Part shown: piece by piece, positions 34,516 through 43,394 of the stretch | Layout of the letters: every line of letters begins with the position of its first letter | How positions within the stretch are numbered: position 1 is the first letter of the stretch | Source: Clostridia bacterium | Lineage (GTDB): Bacteria; Bacillota; Clostridia; Oscillospirales; UBA644 | Direction of reading: 5' to 3' | NCBI GenBank assembly: GCA_017427285.1 | Contig: JAFRTE010000010.1 | Coordinates: 1-48,775, forward strand | DNA length: 48,775 bases | Translations under genes and position numbers: made by a program | Notes under the pieces: generated by a model | What the model was told of the DNA's origin: nothing | Seen by the model: the letters and a program-made list of their open reading frames with translations, nothing else | The model's database searches: none

Positions 34516-34543
34516 ATTATAACCCTGATCGCTTTATTGTCAA
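34516..34543 (-). promoter_or_regulatory. Promoter of thpR
   Basis: Minus-strand TTGACA (34538-34543) and TATAAT (34516-34521) with 16-base spacing, upstream of the ThpR gene. Confidence 0.8.
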
Positions 34544-34589
34544 GCATATAAAGCCGAAATTAAGAATATAAGTTTGAAAATTTTGTGAA

Positions 34590-34623
34590 TTGACTTGCAA
34601 ATCAAGTGCTTATAATGTATAAT
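34590..34623 (+). promoter_or_regulatory. Promoter region of the PurF-like gene
   Basis: Two overlapping arrangements are possible: TTGACT (34590) with TATAAT (34611) at 15 bases, or TTGCAA (34595) with TATAAT (34618) at 17 bases. A small dyad ACTTG/CAAGT (34594-34608) overlaps the -35 region. The leader to the ATG is about 65 bases. Confidence 0.65.
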
Positions 34624-34691
34624 TATAAAGTATTTTTTATTTTCAGGACATTTTCCGTCTTATTCGGATTTATCGTTTTTCGGAGGACATT

Positions 34692-36098
34692 ATGAGCGGA
34701 TTTTTTGGCGTAGCATCTGAACACGACTGCGTTTTTGACCTTTTTTTCGGCATAGACTACCATTCTCATCTCGGAACAAAAAACGGAGGTATGGTCGTTT
34801 ACGGCGATACCGGCTTTGAACGCGCGATTCACAGAATTTCCAATTCACCTTTCAGGACAAAATTTGAAAAAGACGTCCACGATATGCAGGGCAATCTCGG
34901 CATCGGCTGTATTTCCGATAATGAGCCGCAGCCGCTTCTTGTCCGTTCTCATCTCGGCAATTTTGCTATAACTACCGTAGGCCGCATCAACAATACCGAC
35001 GCTCTCGTTGAAGAGCTTTTCAGAGAGGGAACTCCTCATTTCCTCGAAATGAGCGGGGGAGACATAAACGCAACCGAGCTTGTCGCTTCACTGATAAATA
35101 TGCGTCCGACTCTTGTCGAAGGCATACGCTACGCTCAGGAAAAAATAGACGGTTCAATGTCGATACTTATCCTTACTCCCGAAAGTCTTTACGCCGCGCG
35201 CGACAATTTCGGAAGAACTCCGGTTTTTGTTGCAAAAAAAGAAAATGAAAACGCATTCTGCGTCGCTATGGAAAGCTCCTCATACCTCAATCTCGGCTAT
35301 GTGGATTACAAAGAGCTCGGTCCTGCTGAAATAGTCAAGGTAACAAAAGATAAATGCGAAGTAGTTGCCGAAAAGAAGAAAACCAAGAAAATGTGTACAT
35401 TCATGTGGGTATATTACGGATATCCCTCATCTACGTACGAAGGACTTAACGTTGAAGAACTTCGCTACCGCTGCGGCGAAGCGATGGCTGAAAGAGACGA
35501 CGCTGCTCCCGATATCGTTGCCGGAATACCTGATTCCGGTACGCCGAGCGCAATCGGATATTCACGCCGTTCAGGCATCAATTTCTCCCGTCCGTTTATA
35601 AAATATACGCAGACGTGGCTTCGATCGTTTATGCCGCAGATACAGTCTCAGCGCGAGTTTGTCGCAAAAATGAAGCTTATACCCATTCAGTCGCTTATAA
35701 CGGATAAAAAGCTTCTTCTCGTAGACGATTCGATAGTCCGCGGCACACAGATGCGCGACACGGCGGAATTTCTCTATCAGCACGGCGCAAAGGAAGTTCA
35801 CGTTAGAAGCTCCTGTCCGCCGATAATGTTCGGCTGCAAATACCTGAATTTTTCACGTTCAACTTCCGATATGGACCTTATCGCCCGCAGAGTTCTTGCG
35901 GAAAAGGGTATTACCGAAGAAAAAGACCTCGTTCCCTATCTTGATCCCGATACGGCGGAATATGAGCAGATGGTAAACGATATTTCCGGCAAACTCAACT
36001 TCACGTCCCTCCGCTATAACCGCATAGACGACCTTATAGCAGCCACCGGTTTAAACGAATGTGATCTTTGTACTTATTGCTGGAACGGAAAAAAATAA
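34692..36098 (+). CDS. PurF-like amidophosphoribosyltransferase paralogue lacking the catalytic cysteine
   Basis: A 468-residue class-II amidotransferase-fold protein. Canonical PurF begins, after processing, with the nucleophilic Cys of MCGI; here the start is MSGFFGVAS, with Ser at position 2. The glutaminase-site regions are also changed (IGCISDNEPQP, GDINATEL). The phosphoribosyltransferase half is intact: PRPP loop LLLVDDSIVRGTQ (about 342-353) and GIPDSGTPSAIGY. Cysteines matching the Bacillus-type 4Fe-4S ligands are present at 235, 382, 460 and 463 (CDLCTYCWNG at the end). GGAGGA before the ATG fixes the start. It may be ammonia-dependent or have another PRPP-linked role. Similar Cys-less relatives exist in gut anaerobes, as far as I recall. 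Confidence 0.87.
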   Translation: MSGFFGVASEHDCVFDLFFGIDYHSHLGTKNGGMVVYGDTGFERAIHRISNSPFRTKFEKDVHDMQGNLGIGCISDNEPQPLLVRSHLGNFAITTVGRINNTDALVEELFREGTPHFLEMSGGDINATELVASLINMRPTLVEGIRYAQEKIDGSMSILILTPESLYAARDNFGRTPVFVAKKENENAFCVAMESSSYLNLGYVDYKELGPAEIVKVTKDKCEVVAEKKKTKKMCTFMWVYYGYPSSTYEGLNVEELRYRCGEAMAERDDAAPDIVAGIPDSGTPSAIGYSRRSGINFSRPFIKYTQTWLRSFMPQIQSQREFVAKMKLIPIQSLITDKKLLLVDDSIVRGTQMRDTAEFLYQHGAKEVHVRSSCPPIMFGCKYLNFSRSTSDMDLIARRVLAEKGITEEKDLVPYLDPDTAEYEQMVNDISGKLNFTSLRYNRIDDLIAATGLNECDLCTYCWNGKK

Positions 36099-36108
36099 TT
36101 ATTAGCTC

Positions 36109-36137
36109 TTGACAACTTTTCCCGTATGTGCTATAAT
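36109..36137 (+). promoter_or_regulatory. Promoter of the YegP-like gene
   Basis: TTGACA (36109-36114) and TATAAT (36132-36137) with 17-base spacing, 43 bases before the ATG; ACGGAGG is the ribosome site. Confidence 0.9.
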
Positions 36138-36178
36138 CTGTTTGTAATTCAAAAATTATTAAACGGAGGTATTACATA

Positions 36179-36550
36179 ATGGGAAAATTTGTTGTTAAAC
36201 AGACTGCAAAGGGGATCAAATTCGATCTTAAGGCAGGAAACGGCGAAGTAATCGCCACATCCGAAGTTTATTCTTCTAAAGCTGCATGCGAAAAAGGTCT
36301 TGCCAGCGTAAGAAAGAATTCCGCAATAGCCAATGTCGAAGATCAGACAGTTGAGGGCTTCGAAGTTGCAAAAAACCCCAAATTCGAAATTTATGTAGAC
36401 AAAGCAGGTGAATACCGCTTCCGTCTCAAAGCTACCAACGGTCAGATAATCGCCGTATCCGAGGGCTACGTTGCTAAACCCGGATGCCTTAACGGAATCG
36501 AAAGCGTTAAGAAAAACGCTCCCGAAGCGCCGATCGAATACGCAGAATAA
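36179..36550 (+). CDS. YegP/DUF1508 family protein, two domain repeats
   Basis: A 123-residue protein made of two DUF1508 repeats: residues about 1-60 (KFVVKQTAKGIKFDLKAGNG, EVIATSEVYSSKAACEKGL, ASVRKNS) and about 68-120 (KFEIYVDKAGEYRFRLKATN, GQIIAVSEGYVAKPGCLNGI, ESVKKNA). The pattern F.LKA.NG..IA.SE.Y..K.....GI.SV.KNA is the family signature. No signal peptide, so cytoplasmic. The family is widespread, with no well established function. A consensus promoter, GGAGG site and strong terminator suggest a well-expressed single-gene unit. Confidence 0.92.
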   Translation: MGKFVVKQTAKGIKFDLKAGNGEVIATSEVYSSKAACEKGLASVRKNSAIANVEDQTVEGFEVAKNPKFEIYVDKAGEYRFRLKATNGQIIAVSEGYVAKPGCLNGIESVKKNAPEAPIEYAE

Positions 36551-36565
36551 TCCGGCATAAATAAT

Positions 36566-36596
36566 AAAGACCGCAGGAAAAAATCCTGCGGTCTTT
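36566..36596. terminator. Terminator between YegP-like and calcium-ATPase genes
   Basis: A 13-base perfect stem (36566-36578 with 36584-36596) with A5 loop, T-rich on both strands, serves the two converging genes. Confidence 0.9.
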
Positions 36597-36613
36597 TGCT
36601 GTATTTTCGTATT

Positions 36614-39220
36614 TTATTTTCTGTTCGTTATCGCTTTTTTGATCTCTATCGCAACAAGGGGTACAAGTATAAGCCCAAGCGCAACTGCGTAAAGCCACGG
36701 CGTTAAGAAAACAAGCTTAAACGCATATCCTACCGGCGTAAACAATACAACCGCCATCAGCGCTGTAGATATTAACGCCGCAATATTCAACGTTTTGTTC
36801 GTGAAAAATCCTATCTTGAAAAGCGAACGGTTCGAACGCATATTGAAAGCGTGGACGACCTGTGAAAGCGAAAGTATCATAAATGCCATGGTTTGCCCGG
36901 CTTCAAGAGAACCCATTACTGTTTTACCGATACAAAAACCTGCAAGAGTAATTGCCGCAAACATAATTCCCTGAATTATTACATTCAGTCCGAGTCCGTT
37001 AGCGAAAATACCTTCGTTTTTCGGTCTCGGCTTTTTCTCCATTATATCGGGTTCAACGGCTTCCATACCTACCGCTATCGCCGGCAGCGAGTCCGTAACG
37101 AGGTTTATCCATAAAAGCTGCATCGAAAGCAGGGGAGACTGTCTGAAAAGCAGCATCGATATAAATACAGTAAGTATTTCTCCCGTATTCGAGCCGAGAA
37201 GGAAGCCCACGACCTTTTTGATATTGGCGTATATGCCGCGTCCTTCCTTAACTGCGTCAACAATGGTCGCAAAATTGTCGTCGGTCAGCGTCATATCCGA
37301 AGCGCCTTTTGCAACATCCGTTCCGGTTATCTCCATCGCGCAGCCGATATCGGCAGCTTTCAGCGCCGGAGCATCGTTAACTCCGTCACCCGTCATGGAA
37401 ACTACATGTCCCTTGTTTTGCCATGCTTTAACGATTCTTATTTTGTTTTCGGGCGATACTCTTGCATATACGCTTATCTCTTCGATATGCTCTTCAAGCT
37501 CTTCGTCGCTCATTGCGTCGAGCTCCTTGCCCGTTATCGCCCTGTCTCCGTCGCTGTAAATGCCGAGCTGCTTTGCTATCGCGGCAGCCGTAACAACATG
37601 GTCTCCGGTAATCATTACGGTCTTAATTCCCGCTTTTTTGCTTACTTCAACGGCGTCCTTCGCCTCCGGTCTGGGCGGGTCTATCATTCCTATCAGCCCG
37701 ACAAATGTAAGACCGTATTCCAGTTCCTCCTGGCTCGGCTCTTGTGAAACCGTATCAATCTCTTTTATCGCAATTGCAAGTACTCTCAGCGCGTCTTTGC
37801 TCATCTCTTCAGTGATTATTCGCGCTTTTTCAATGTCGCCCGCTATGCAGCGCAGGGAAAGGTTGTCGAATGCGCCTTTTACGATAACGATATTCTTTCC
37901 GTCTATTCTGTTTACGGTAGACATCAGCTTTCGGTCTGAATCAAAAGGTATTTCCGCAAGTCTTTCGTATCTTTCGTCTATATCTTCCTGATCTATACCG
38001 TTTTTGTGAGCCGCAATAACTATCGCGGTCTCCGTCGGGTCTCCTATATGTTTTTCAACGCCGTTTTCATAAACGACAGTGCCGTCGCAGCAAAGAGTAC
38101 CGTAAGTAAGGAGTTTTTTTACTTCTTCCGAGCAGGACTCGCTTATGCTTTCCGTCCCTTCGGCTCCGTCTGCATACGCTTTAACGAGCGTCATGCGGTT
38201 CTGTGTCAGAGTACCTGTTTTATCCGAACATATGACCGAGGCGCATCCGAGCGTTTCAACTGCGGGAAGACGGCGAATAAGCGCGTTTTTCTTCGCCATT
38301 CTCTGAACGCCTATCGAGAGTATAATTGTTACTATCGCAGGCAGTCCTTCGGGTATCGCAGATACCGCAAGAGAAACTGACGTCATGAATATTTCAAGTA
38401 TCGGTATTCCGCTTATAAACCCTATAACGAATACGATTGCGCATGCGGCAAGAGCAATTATACCGAGATATTTACCAAGCTGCGCAAGCTTTTGCTGAAG
38501 CGGCGTCTGCGTATCCTTTTCCCCCGCAAGAAGACCCGCTATTTTACCCATTTCGGTCTTCATACCGGTCGATGTAACAACTGCGAGCGCCGTTCCGTAC
38601 GTTATGCTGCATCCGGCAAAAATCATGTTTGATCTGTCACCGAGCGGAGCGTTTTCTTCCGTAATATCGTCTGCGTTCTTCTCAGTAGGCACTGATTCGC
38701 CCGTCAGCGCTGATTCCTCGCTTTTCAGACTTACGCTGTGTATCAGTCTCGCATCGGCAGGTACGAAATCTCCGGCTTCTACCTTTATAATATCGGCGGG
38801 AACGATCTGCTTAGCCTCAATGATGTGTTCTTCTCCGTCTCTTATTACTCTGGCATGCGGAGCGGACATGTTTTTCAGCGCTTCAAGCGCTTTTTCGGCT
38901 TTGCTTTCCTGAAAAACGCCCATAATCGCGTTAAGTATTACTATGATCAGTATCAGCGCGGGCTCAAAAAGCTCGCCCCAGTTCTTTTCAACGCATATAA
39001 CGCCGAAAGATACGGCTGCTGCAATAAGCAGTATTATTATCATTACGTCCTTGAACTGGTCGAAAAACCGCCCAATAAGCGTTTTTTTCTTTTTTTCAGC
39101 AAGCACGTTCGGACCGTATTCGCTCTGTAAACGCAAAACCTCCTGTGAAGACAGCCCTTCTTCTGCGTCAGATTTAAATGACAATATTACATCCTCGGCG
39201 GATGAACTGTGTGGTATCAA
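36614..39220 (-). CDS. P-type calcium-transporting ATPase (type IIA, SERCA/PMCA-like)
   Basis: An 868-residue P-type ATPase. The actuator motif is [11 protein letters not shown] (171-181), the phosphorylation site is [12 protein letters not shown] with Asp333, and [13 protein letters not shown] marks the hinge. PEGLP (290-294) in M4 and the M5-M6 sequences NTGEI and NLVTDSLPA are characteristic of calcium pumps. Ten membrane helices are expected. It exports Ca2+ from the cytoplasm with ATP. The only well-placed start is TTG at 39220, with AAGGAG about ten bases upstream; residue 1 would still be Met. The gene is monocistronic with its own promoter. A manganese preference cannot be excluded. 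Confidence 0.93.
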   Translation of the reverse strand: MIPHSSSAEDVILSFKSDAEEGLSSQEVLRLQSEYGPNVLAEKKKKTLIGRFFDQFKDVMIIILLIAAAVSFGVICVEKNWGELFEPALILIIVILNAIMGVFQESKAEKALEALKNMSAPHARVIRDGEEHIIEAKQIVPADIIKVEAGDFVPADARLIHSVSLKSEESALTGESVPTEKNADDITEENAPLGDRSNMIFAGCSITYGTALAVVTSTGMKTEMGKIAGLLAGEKDTQTPLQQKLAQLGKYLGIIALAACAIVFVIGFISGIPILEIFMTSVSLAVSAIPEGLPAIVTIILSIGVQRMAKKNALIRRLPAVETLGCASVICSDKTGTLTQNRMTLVKAYADGAEGTESISESCSEEVKKLLTYGTLCCDGTVVYENGVEKHIGDPTETAIVIAAHKNGIDQEDIDERYERLAEIPFDSDRKLMSTVNRIDGKNIVIVKGAFDNLSLRCIAGDIEKARIITEEMSKDALRVLAIAIKEIDTVSQEPSQEELEYGLTFVGLIGMIDPPRPEAKDAVEVSKKAGIKTVMITGDHVVTAAAIAKQLGIYSDGDRAITGKELDAMSDEELEEHIEEISVYARVSPENKIRIVKAWQNKGHVVSMTGDGVNDAPALKAADIGCAMEITGTDVAKGASDMTLTDDNFATIVDAVKEGRGIYANIKKVVGFLLGSNTGEILTVFISMLLFRQSPLLSMQLLWINLVTDSLPAIAVGMEAVEPDIMEKKPRPKNEGIFANGLGLNVIIQGIMFAAITLAGFCIGKTVMGSLEAGQTMAFMILSLSQVVHAFNMRSNRSLFKIGFFTNKTLNIAALISTALMAVVLFTPVGYAFKLVFLTPWLYAVALGLILVPLVAIEIKKAITNRK

Positions 39221-39248
39221 TATTCTTCAACTCCTTTTTCTTCCAATA

Positions 39249-39277
39249 ATTTTACCAGAATTCGAGCCGTTTGTCAA
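39249..39277 (-). promoter_or_regulatory. Promoter of the calcium ATPase
   Basis: Minus-strand TTGACA (39272-39277) and TAAAAT (39249-39254), 17 bases apart, with a leader of only about 20 bases to the TTG start. Confidence 0.78.
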
Positions 39278-39456
39278 CTGAATAACGCTTTGGCGTTAAC
39301 ATTTGCTTTTTGCGTCAAAGATTTTTAACCAAGTGCCGAAAAATAGGCGATTCGTATTCATCATTGTTCGGATTTAACGATTCTTTTAAGACGTAATTCT
39401 TACGAATTTGTTACGGTTTTCGTAGTTTTGGCGAGACGGAAATCTTGCAGATAAAA

Positions 39457-39484
39457 AAAGACAGAGATTTTTGTCTCTGTCTTT
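39457..39484 (-). terminator. Terminator of solute-binding-like lipoprotein 5
   Basis: An 11-base perfect stem (39457-39467 with 39474-39484) just 3' of the lipoprotein gene and followed on the minus strand by a T7 run. The rest of 39285-39450 shows only a small GCGTT/AACGC hairpin near 39285. Confidence 0.88.
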
Positions 39485-39498
39485 ATATTTTAAAAATG

Positions 39499-40911
39499 TC
39501 ACTCTCCGAAGATCTCATCGATTGAAGATTCAATGTTTACTATGTATTTTATCCTGTTCGTCTCGTCAGCCACAGCATAAGCGTCGAGACTTTCCTGCAT
39601 CGACCTGTTGTCCCTGATACCTATGTAAACGTCGGTAACACCTTCTTCTCTGTAGTTGTAAAGAACGGTGTTGTACATATTCATGAAGTTGGTTACATCT
39701 CTGTCGTCAAAGAAGTAAAACCTTCTGAAACAATCAATCATGGACTCTTCGTCTTCGTATCCCGGAAGCGGCTCATAAATTGCGTTCAGCACGAATGCGG
39801 AGATCGCAGGGTCTTTTGCAAGCGCCGGTATACAGGTTGAAAATCTTGTGTCGGTTATCGTCGCGCCCGTATTCTGCGCCGTTCCGTTCGGACCGTGAGG
39901 GAAGGGGACGACTCCGAAATTATCCATCGAATACGCTATCGAATTTTCCGAACCGCAAAGGTCTGTTCCGTTCATTATCGTCAATACGGATCTGCCTTCA
40001 ATGAATGCGGCCAGCATGTTTTCCCATACGTTTGAAAGGTCGATGTTGACATACGTTGAATACTCGCCGAAAGTCCAGTTCCATGCGGTCTGCATCGCCT
40101 CGAAAGTAACGGGGGAGTGGAGACTCAGCAGATAGTCGCCGTCCTGCCTGATTATAACGGGTTCTCCGTTTGTCGTGTGCATCGTTCTGAAAAGCCAGTG
40201 AACGGTTGTGGAAAGCGCTTTTACCTCGTCGCCCGCGTCGTTGATGTGATTGTATATCGGCATGAGCTCTTCAAACGTTCTCCACGTCCATTCGTCTCTT
40301 TCAACAAGCTCGCGCGGGTCCGTCTGATTCAGTCTTCTTATTATGTCTTCGTTAACAACAACCGCGCCATCTACGGAGCGGTATTTATGGATCGGCCATG
40401 CAGCGGGAATAACTCCGTAAAGTCCGTTGTTCCAGAAAAGCGGTTTAAGATTTTCGGTATTTCCCCATTTTGCGCTGTTTGTATAGTCTATATACTCCTG
40501 CAACTGGGTAATATCGGCAAAATACCCCGTTCTAAGCAACCCCGCCAGCGAACCGGAGCTTCCCTGGGCTGCGTCGATCGGCACAAGTCCGGATGCTGTC
40601 CCTGCCTGGATTCTGTTTGTCAGATCGGTCGCTCTCTGTTCAGTGATTTTTACGTGATACGTGTTTTCCACTTCTCTTATCCGTTGCAAAGCAAGATCGG
40701 CAAATTCCGTATCAACAACATATCCGAGATACTCTTCCCCCGAGGAATGTTCCGCATTGTTGTGCATCAGAAGAAAATCCTCTCCCATCAGATCCGTCAC
40801 GCCCAAGTCGAGACTGAATTCCGGCGCGGTTTCCGTTTCGGATTGCTGCGCGCACGAGCAAACAGCAAATATCATGCATAAAAGCAGGGCAAACGAAAGA
40901 TATTTTTTCAT
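39499..40911 (-). CDS. Solute-binding-like lipoprotein, paralogue 5 of 5
   Basis: About 470 residues from the ATG at 40911, preceded by GGAAAGGA; a longer frame from 40989 would overlap the promoter. Signal MKKYLSFALLLCMIFAVCSC has lipobox VCSC. Shared features: TAPEFSLDLGVTDLMGEDF, LGYVVDTEFADLALQRIREVEN, SAKWGNTENLKPLFWNN, LYGVIPAAWPI, TDPRELVERDEWTWRTFEE, IYEPLPGYEDEESMIDCF and FFDDRDVTNF. It is the most diverged copy, and the NC/C of the KYNCK motif is lost (TYHVKI). No ABC genes adjoin; downstream is the calcium ATPase and divergently upstream the sodium-pump operon. Confidence 0.76.
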   Translation of the reverse strand: MKKYLSFALLLCMIFAVCSCAQQSETETAPEFSLDLGVTDLMGEDFLLMHNNAEHSSGEEYLGYVVDTEFADLALQRIREVENTYHVKITEQRATDLTNRIQAGTASGLVPIDAAQGSSGSLAGLLRTGYFADITQLQEYIDYTNSAKWGNTENLKPLFWNNGLYGVIPAAWPIHKYRSVDGAVVVNEDIIRRLNQTDPRELVERDEWTWRTFEELMPIYNHINDAGDEVKALSTTVHWLFRTMHTTNGEPVIIRQDGDYLLSLHSPVTFEAMQTAWNWTFGEYSTYVNIDLSNVWENMLAAFIEGRSVLTIMNGTDLCGSENSIAYSMDNFGVVPFPHGPNGTAQNTGATITDTRFSTCIPALAKDPAISAFVLNAIYEPLPGYEDEESMIDCFRRFYFFDDRDVTNFMNMYNTVLYNYREEGVTDVYIGIRDNRSMQESLDAYAVADETNRIKYIVNIESSIDEIFGE

Positions 40912-40951
40912 AAAACCGTTCCTTTCCGTATTAAAACCGAATTTTAATAAT

Positions 40952-40980
40952 ATTATACAAAAAATATCAGAATTTGTCAA
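40952..40980 (-). promoter_or_regulatory. Promoter of solute-binding-like lipoprotein 5
   Basis: Minus-strand TTGACA (40975-40980) and TATAAT (40952-40957) with 17-base spacing, about 40 bases before the start. Confidence 0.9.
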
Positions 40981-41081
40981 TATATCCATAATAAAATCTA
41001 AATAAAAAATATATAAAATAAAAATAATAAAGTCGTAAGTATGTTGTCGTAATTTTGTTAAAAAAAACAGGTCTTTTTCAC

Positions 41082-41110
41082 TTGAATTACTTGACGGATT
41101 GTGATATAAT
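41082..41110 (+). promoter_or_regulatory. Promoter of the sodium-pump decarboxylase operon
   Basis: TTGAAT (41082-41087) and TATAAT (41105-41110) with 17-base spacing. The nearby TTGACG at 41091 is too close to serve this -10. The leader is about 80 bases. Confidence 0.75.
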
Positions 41111-41198
41111 GTGTATTAGTGAAAAGTTTGGGATTATTCATCTCGGATGTCTCAATTACAATATTTCATAATTAAACATAGAAATCGGAGGACTCAGA

Positions 41199-42593
41199 AT
41201 GGATCTGAAAGACAGAACGGAAAGCATCCGCTCGCTCCGCGCATCCATCGAAGGAACAAACGAGTCTGCGGCAAGAAAACGCATTTCGTTGCTCTTTGAT
41301 GAGGGTACATTCGTTGAAATCGGCGCTTTCGTAAAACAGCGCCCCACAGAGCTCGGAGTCGTTGATGCCGCCGCCGAAGGCGTTGTTACCGGCTACGGTG
41401 CGGTTAACGGCGTGCTTGTTTTCGCTTTTTCACAGGATATATCTGTGCTTAAAGGCGCTGTAAGTGAAATGAATGCGGAAAAAATCTGCAATATCGCCGA
41501 GATGGCGCGTAAAGCGCACGCCCCGCTCGTTTGTATGCTCGACAGCTGCGGAGTCAGACTTCACGAGGGCATTGACGCCCTTGCCGGCTACGGCAAAATA
41601 ATTGCAAAACTCAACTCAATGGCAGGCGAAACGGTCCTTGTTTCCGCCGTATTCGGTACATGCGCCGGCGCTCTCTCGTTTATCCCCGCAATGGCGGACT
41701 ATTCCGTTATGACCGAAAATGCGGAACTCTTCCTTTCTTCTCCCGACGTTGTCAAAGCGCGTTTCGGCAGCGACAAAGCGGGAACGGCGCAAAACGCCTA
41801 CGAAAACGGAACAGTCAGCGCAATATGCACGTCAGACACCGATGCCGTTGATAAAATCAAAGAGTTTATCTCCTTTACATGCGACGTTTACGTTACTGAG
41901 GACGATATCAACAGACTTACTCCCGAAATCGCTGATATAATTTCAAAAGACGGCTATGATATCCGCGAAGTTATATCGTCTGTTGCGGACGACGGAAAGT
42001 CACTCGAGCTCAACCCCGGCTATGCATCCAATATCGTTACCTCGCTTATCAATATCGACTGCAGCCCCGTCGGCGTTGTTGCAAATAACGGCGCTCTTAC
42101 TTCGGCTGCCGCCGAAAAAGCCGCAGGATTCATCGCTTTTTGCGATAACTGCTCCATTCCCGTCCTCACTCTCGTTGATACCGACGGCTTTGAATGCGAC
42201 AGTAAGGAAAATATCCTTAATTCCTCTCTTCTCGTTACCGCGTATATGAATGCCGAAGTCCCCAAGGTAACGATTATTGTCGGCAAAGCATACGGTGCGG
42301 GATATATCTCCATGTGCTCCAAGCAGACGGGCGCCGATATCGTTTACGCATATCCCTGCGCCGAGATAGCCGCGCTTCCCGCCGAAACAGGCGCCGTATT
42401 TATGTGCGCTCAGGAGATTATTCAGACCGAAGGCGACCCAGTAGACGGAAGAAACGCCGTAATCGAGAAATACAGAAATACGATCGCTTCTCCGCTTGAG
42501 GCGGCAAAGAGAGGACATGTAGACGATATTATCGATATCGAAACCACACGTCAGCTCATAGCGTCCTCTTTCGGTATGCTTGCGGATAAATAA
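41199..42593 (+). CDS. Acyl-CoA carboxyltransferase subunit (methylmalonyl/propionyl-CoA decarboxylase alpha type)
   Basis: A 464-residue carboxyltransferase, somewhat shorter than the usual 500-520. Recognisable pieces: AARKRISLLFDEGTFVEIG, VVTGYGAVNGVLVFAFSQD, FSQDISVLKGAVSEMNAEKI, MLDSCGVRLHEG and, in the second half, GFIAFCDNCSIPVLTLVDTDG and VGKAYGAGYISM. The oxyanion-forming region reads FGTCAGALSFIPAMADY rather than CAGGAVYSPA, and the middle is compressed, so substrate use may differ. It would move CO2 between an acyl-CoA and biotin on the carrier at 42995. GGAGG precedes the ATG. It is the first of five genes, with spacing of 14-22 bases between them. Confidence 0.87.
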   Translation: MDLKDRTESIRSLRASIEGTNESAARKRISLLFDEGTFVEIGAFVKQRPTELGVVDAAAEGVVTGYGAVNGVLVFAFSQDISVLKGAVSEMNAEKICNIAEMARKAHAPLVCMLDSCGVRLHEGIDALAGYGKIIAKLNSMAGETVLVSAVFGTCAGALSFIPAMADYSVMTENAELFLSSPDVVKARFGSDKAGTAQNAYENGTVSAICTSDTDAVDKIKEFISFTCDVYVTEDDINRLTPEIADIISKDGYDIREVISSVADDGKSLELNPGYASNIVTSLINIDCSPVGVVANNGALTSAAAEKAAGFIAFCDNCSIPVLTLVDTDGFECDSKENILNSSLLVTAYMNAEVPKVTIIVGKAYGAGYISMCSKQTGADIVYAYPCAEIAALPAETGAVFMCAQEIIQTEGDPVDGRNAVIEKYRNTIASPLEAAKRGHVDDIIDIETTRQLIASSFGMLADK

Positions 42594-42607
42594 GGGGAGG
42601 GGAAGCA

Positions 42608-42979
42608 ATGCGTTTTATCCTTCCTTTAACGGAAAGCGTCGAAACCGCCGTAAACGATATTTCCGCAGTTCCGGAAGACGTTTTAGGCAAACTTATTTAC
42701 GGTCTTAGAATCGCTCTTATCGGTCTCGGCATGGTTTTTGCCGTTCTGCTCATATTGATGGCGGTTTTATACCTTTTCAAGTTTGCTTTTGCAAAAAATT
42801 CCTCAAAAAAGCAGCCGTCGCCGGTCGATGTCAAAGCTCCGCCGGTCACCGCTCCCGCCCGTTCGGCAGATACCGAAGACGAGCTTATCCCCGTTGTTAT
42901 CGCGGCTGCCGTAGCTGCTTATATGGAAAACACAGCTCCGCACTCAAAATACAGAATCCGCTCTTTTAAAAGAATATAA
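42608..42979 (+). CDS. Sodium-pump decarboxylase gamma subunit (OadG-like)
   Basis: A 123-residue protein with one membrane helix (about 32-58: YGLRIALIGLGMVFAVLLIL and on), a Lys/Pro-rich linker and a C-terminal segment ELIPVVIAAAVAAYM. This is the OadG/MmdD pattern, where the helix assembles the complex and the tail contacts the biotin and zinc-containing subunits. The C terminus ends YRIRSFKRI as in many clostridial members. GGGGAGGGG precedes the ATG. It links the soluble carboxyltransferase and biotin carrier to the membrane beta subunit. Confidence 0.88.
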   Translation: MRFILPLTESVETAVNDISAVPEDVLGKLIYGLRIALIGLGMVFAVLLILMAVLYLFKFAFAKNSSKKQPSPVDVKAPPVTAPARSADTEDELIPVVIAAAVAAYMENTAPHSKYRIRSFKRI

Positions 42980-42994
42980 AAGGAGAATATATAC

Positions 42995-43372
42995 ATGAGA
43001 AAATTCAACATAACCGTAAACGGTAAAACATATGAAGTCGTCGTTGAAGAAACAGGTGTTTCTTCCGCTCCCGCGCAGGCTCCTTCCGCTCCCGTTCAGA
43101 CTGCTTCGCCCGAACCCGCAAAGCAGGAAGCTCCCGCTCCCGTATCCGTTCCCGCTGACGGCACGACCATTTCCGCACCTATGCCCGGAACGATACTTAA
43201 AGTAAACGTTGAAAAAGGAGCTTCCGTTAAAAAAGGCGACGTTCTTCTCGTTCTCGAAGCCATGAAAATGGAAAACGATATCCAGTCTCCCGTTGACGGC
43301 ACCGTTATCGCCGTTCAGGCATCTAAGGGCGCTTCCGTCGATACCGGAGCTCCGCTTGTAACAATCGGTTAA
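42995..43372 (+). CDS. Biotin carboxyl carrier protein of the decarboxylase complex
   Basis: A 125-residue protein. The N terminus MRKFNITVNGKTYEVVVEE is followed by an Ala/Pro-rich flexible linker (about 22-52) and a biotinyl domain (about 56-125) with APMPGTILKV and the EAMKMEN site, biotin lysine at position 91. It matches MmdC/GcdC-type carriers. It would carry carboxyl groups from the carboxyltransferase(s) to the sodium-pump beta subunit, where decarboxylation drives Na+ export. GGAG precedes the ATG. Being the only carrier in the operon, it may serve both carboxyltransferases. Confidence 0.94.
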   Translation: MRKFNITVNGKTYEVVVEETGVSSAPAQAPSAPVQTASPEPAKQEAPAPVSVPADGTTISAPMPGTILKVNVEKGASVKKGDVLLVLEAMKMENDIQSPVDGTVIAVQASKGASVDTGAPLVTIG

Positions 43373-43394
43373 CGAAAGGAAAAGCTGAAACGAC

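Noticed and set aside
34692..34720. A different start that would give PurF its catalytic cysteine
   Set aside because: GGAGGA fixes the ATG at 34692 and no other start nearby produces a Met-Cys-Gly beginning.
40911..40989. N-terminal extension of lipoprotein 5 up to 40989
   Set aside because: It would precede the signal peptide and overlap the promoter; the ATG at 40911 has a good ribosome site.
41091..41110. TTGACG (41091) paired with TATAAT (41105) as promoter
   Set aside because: The spacing is only eight bases; TTGAAT at 41082 gives 17.
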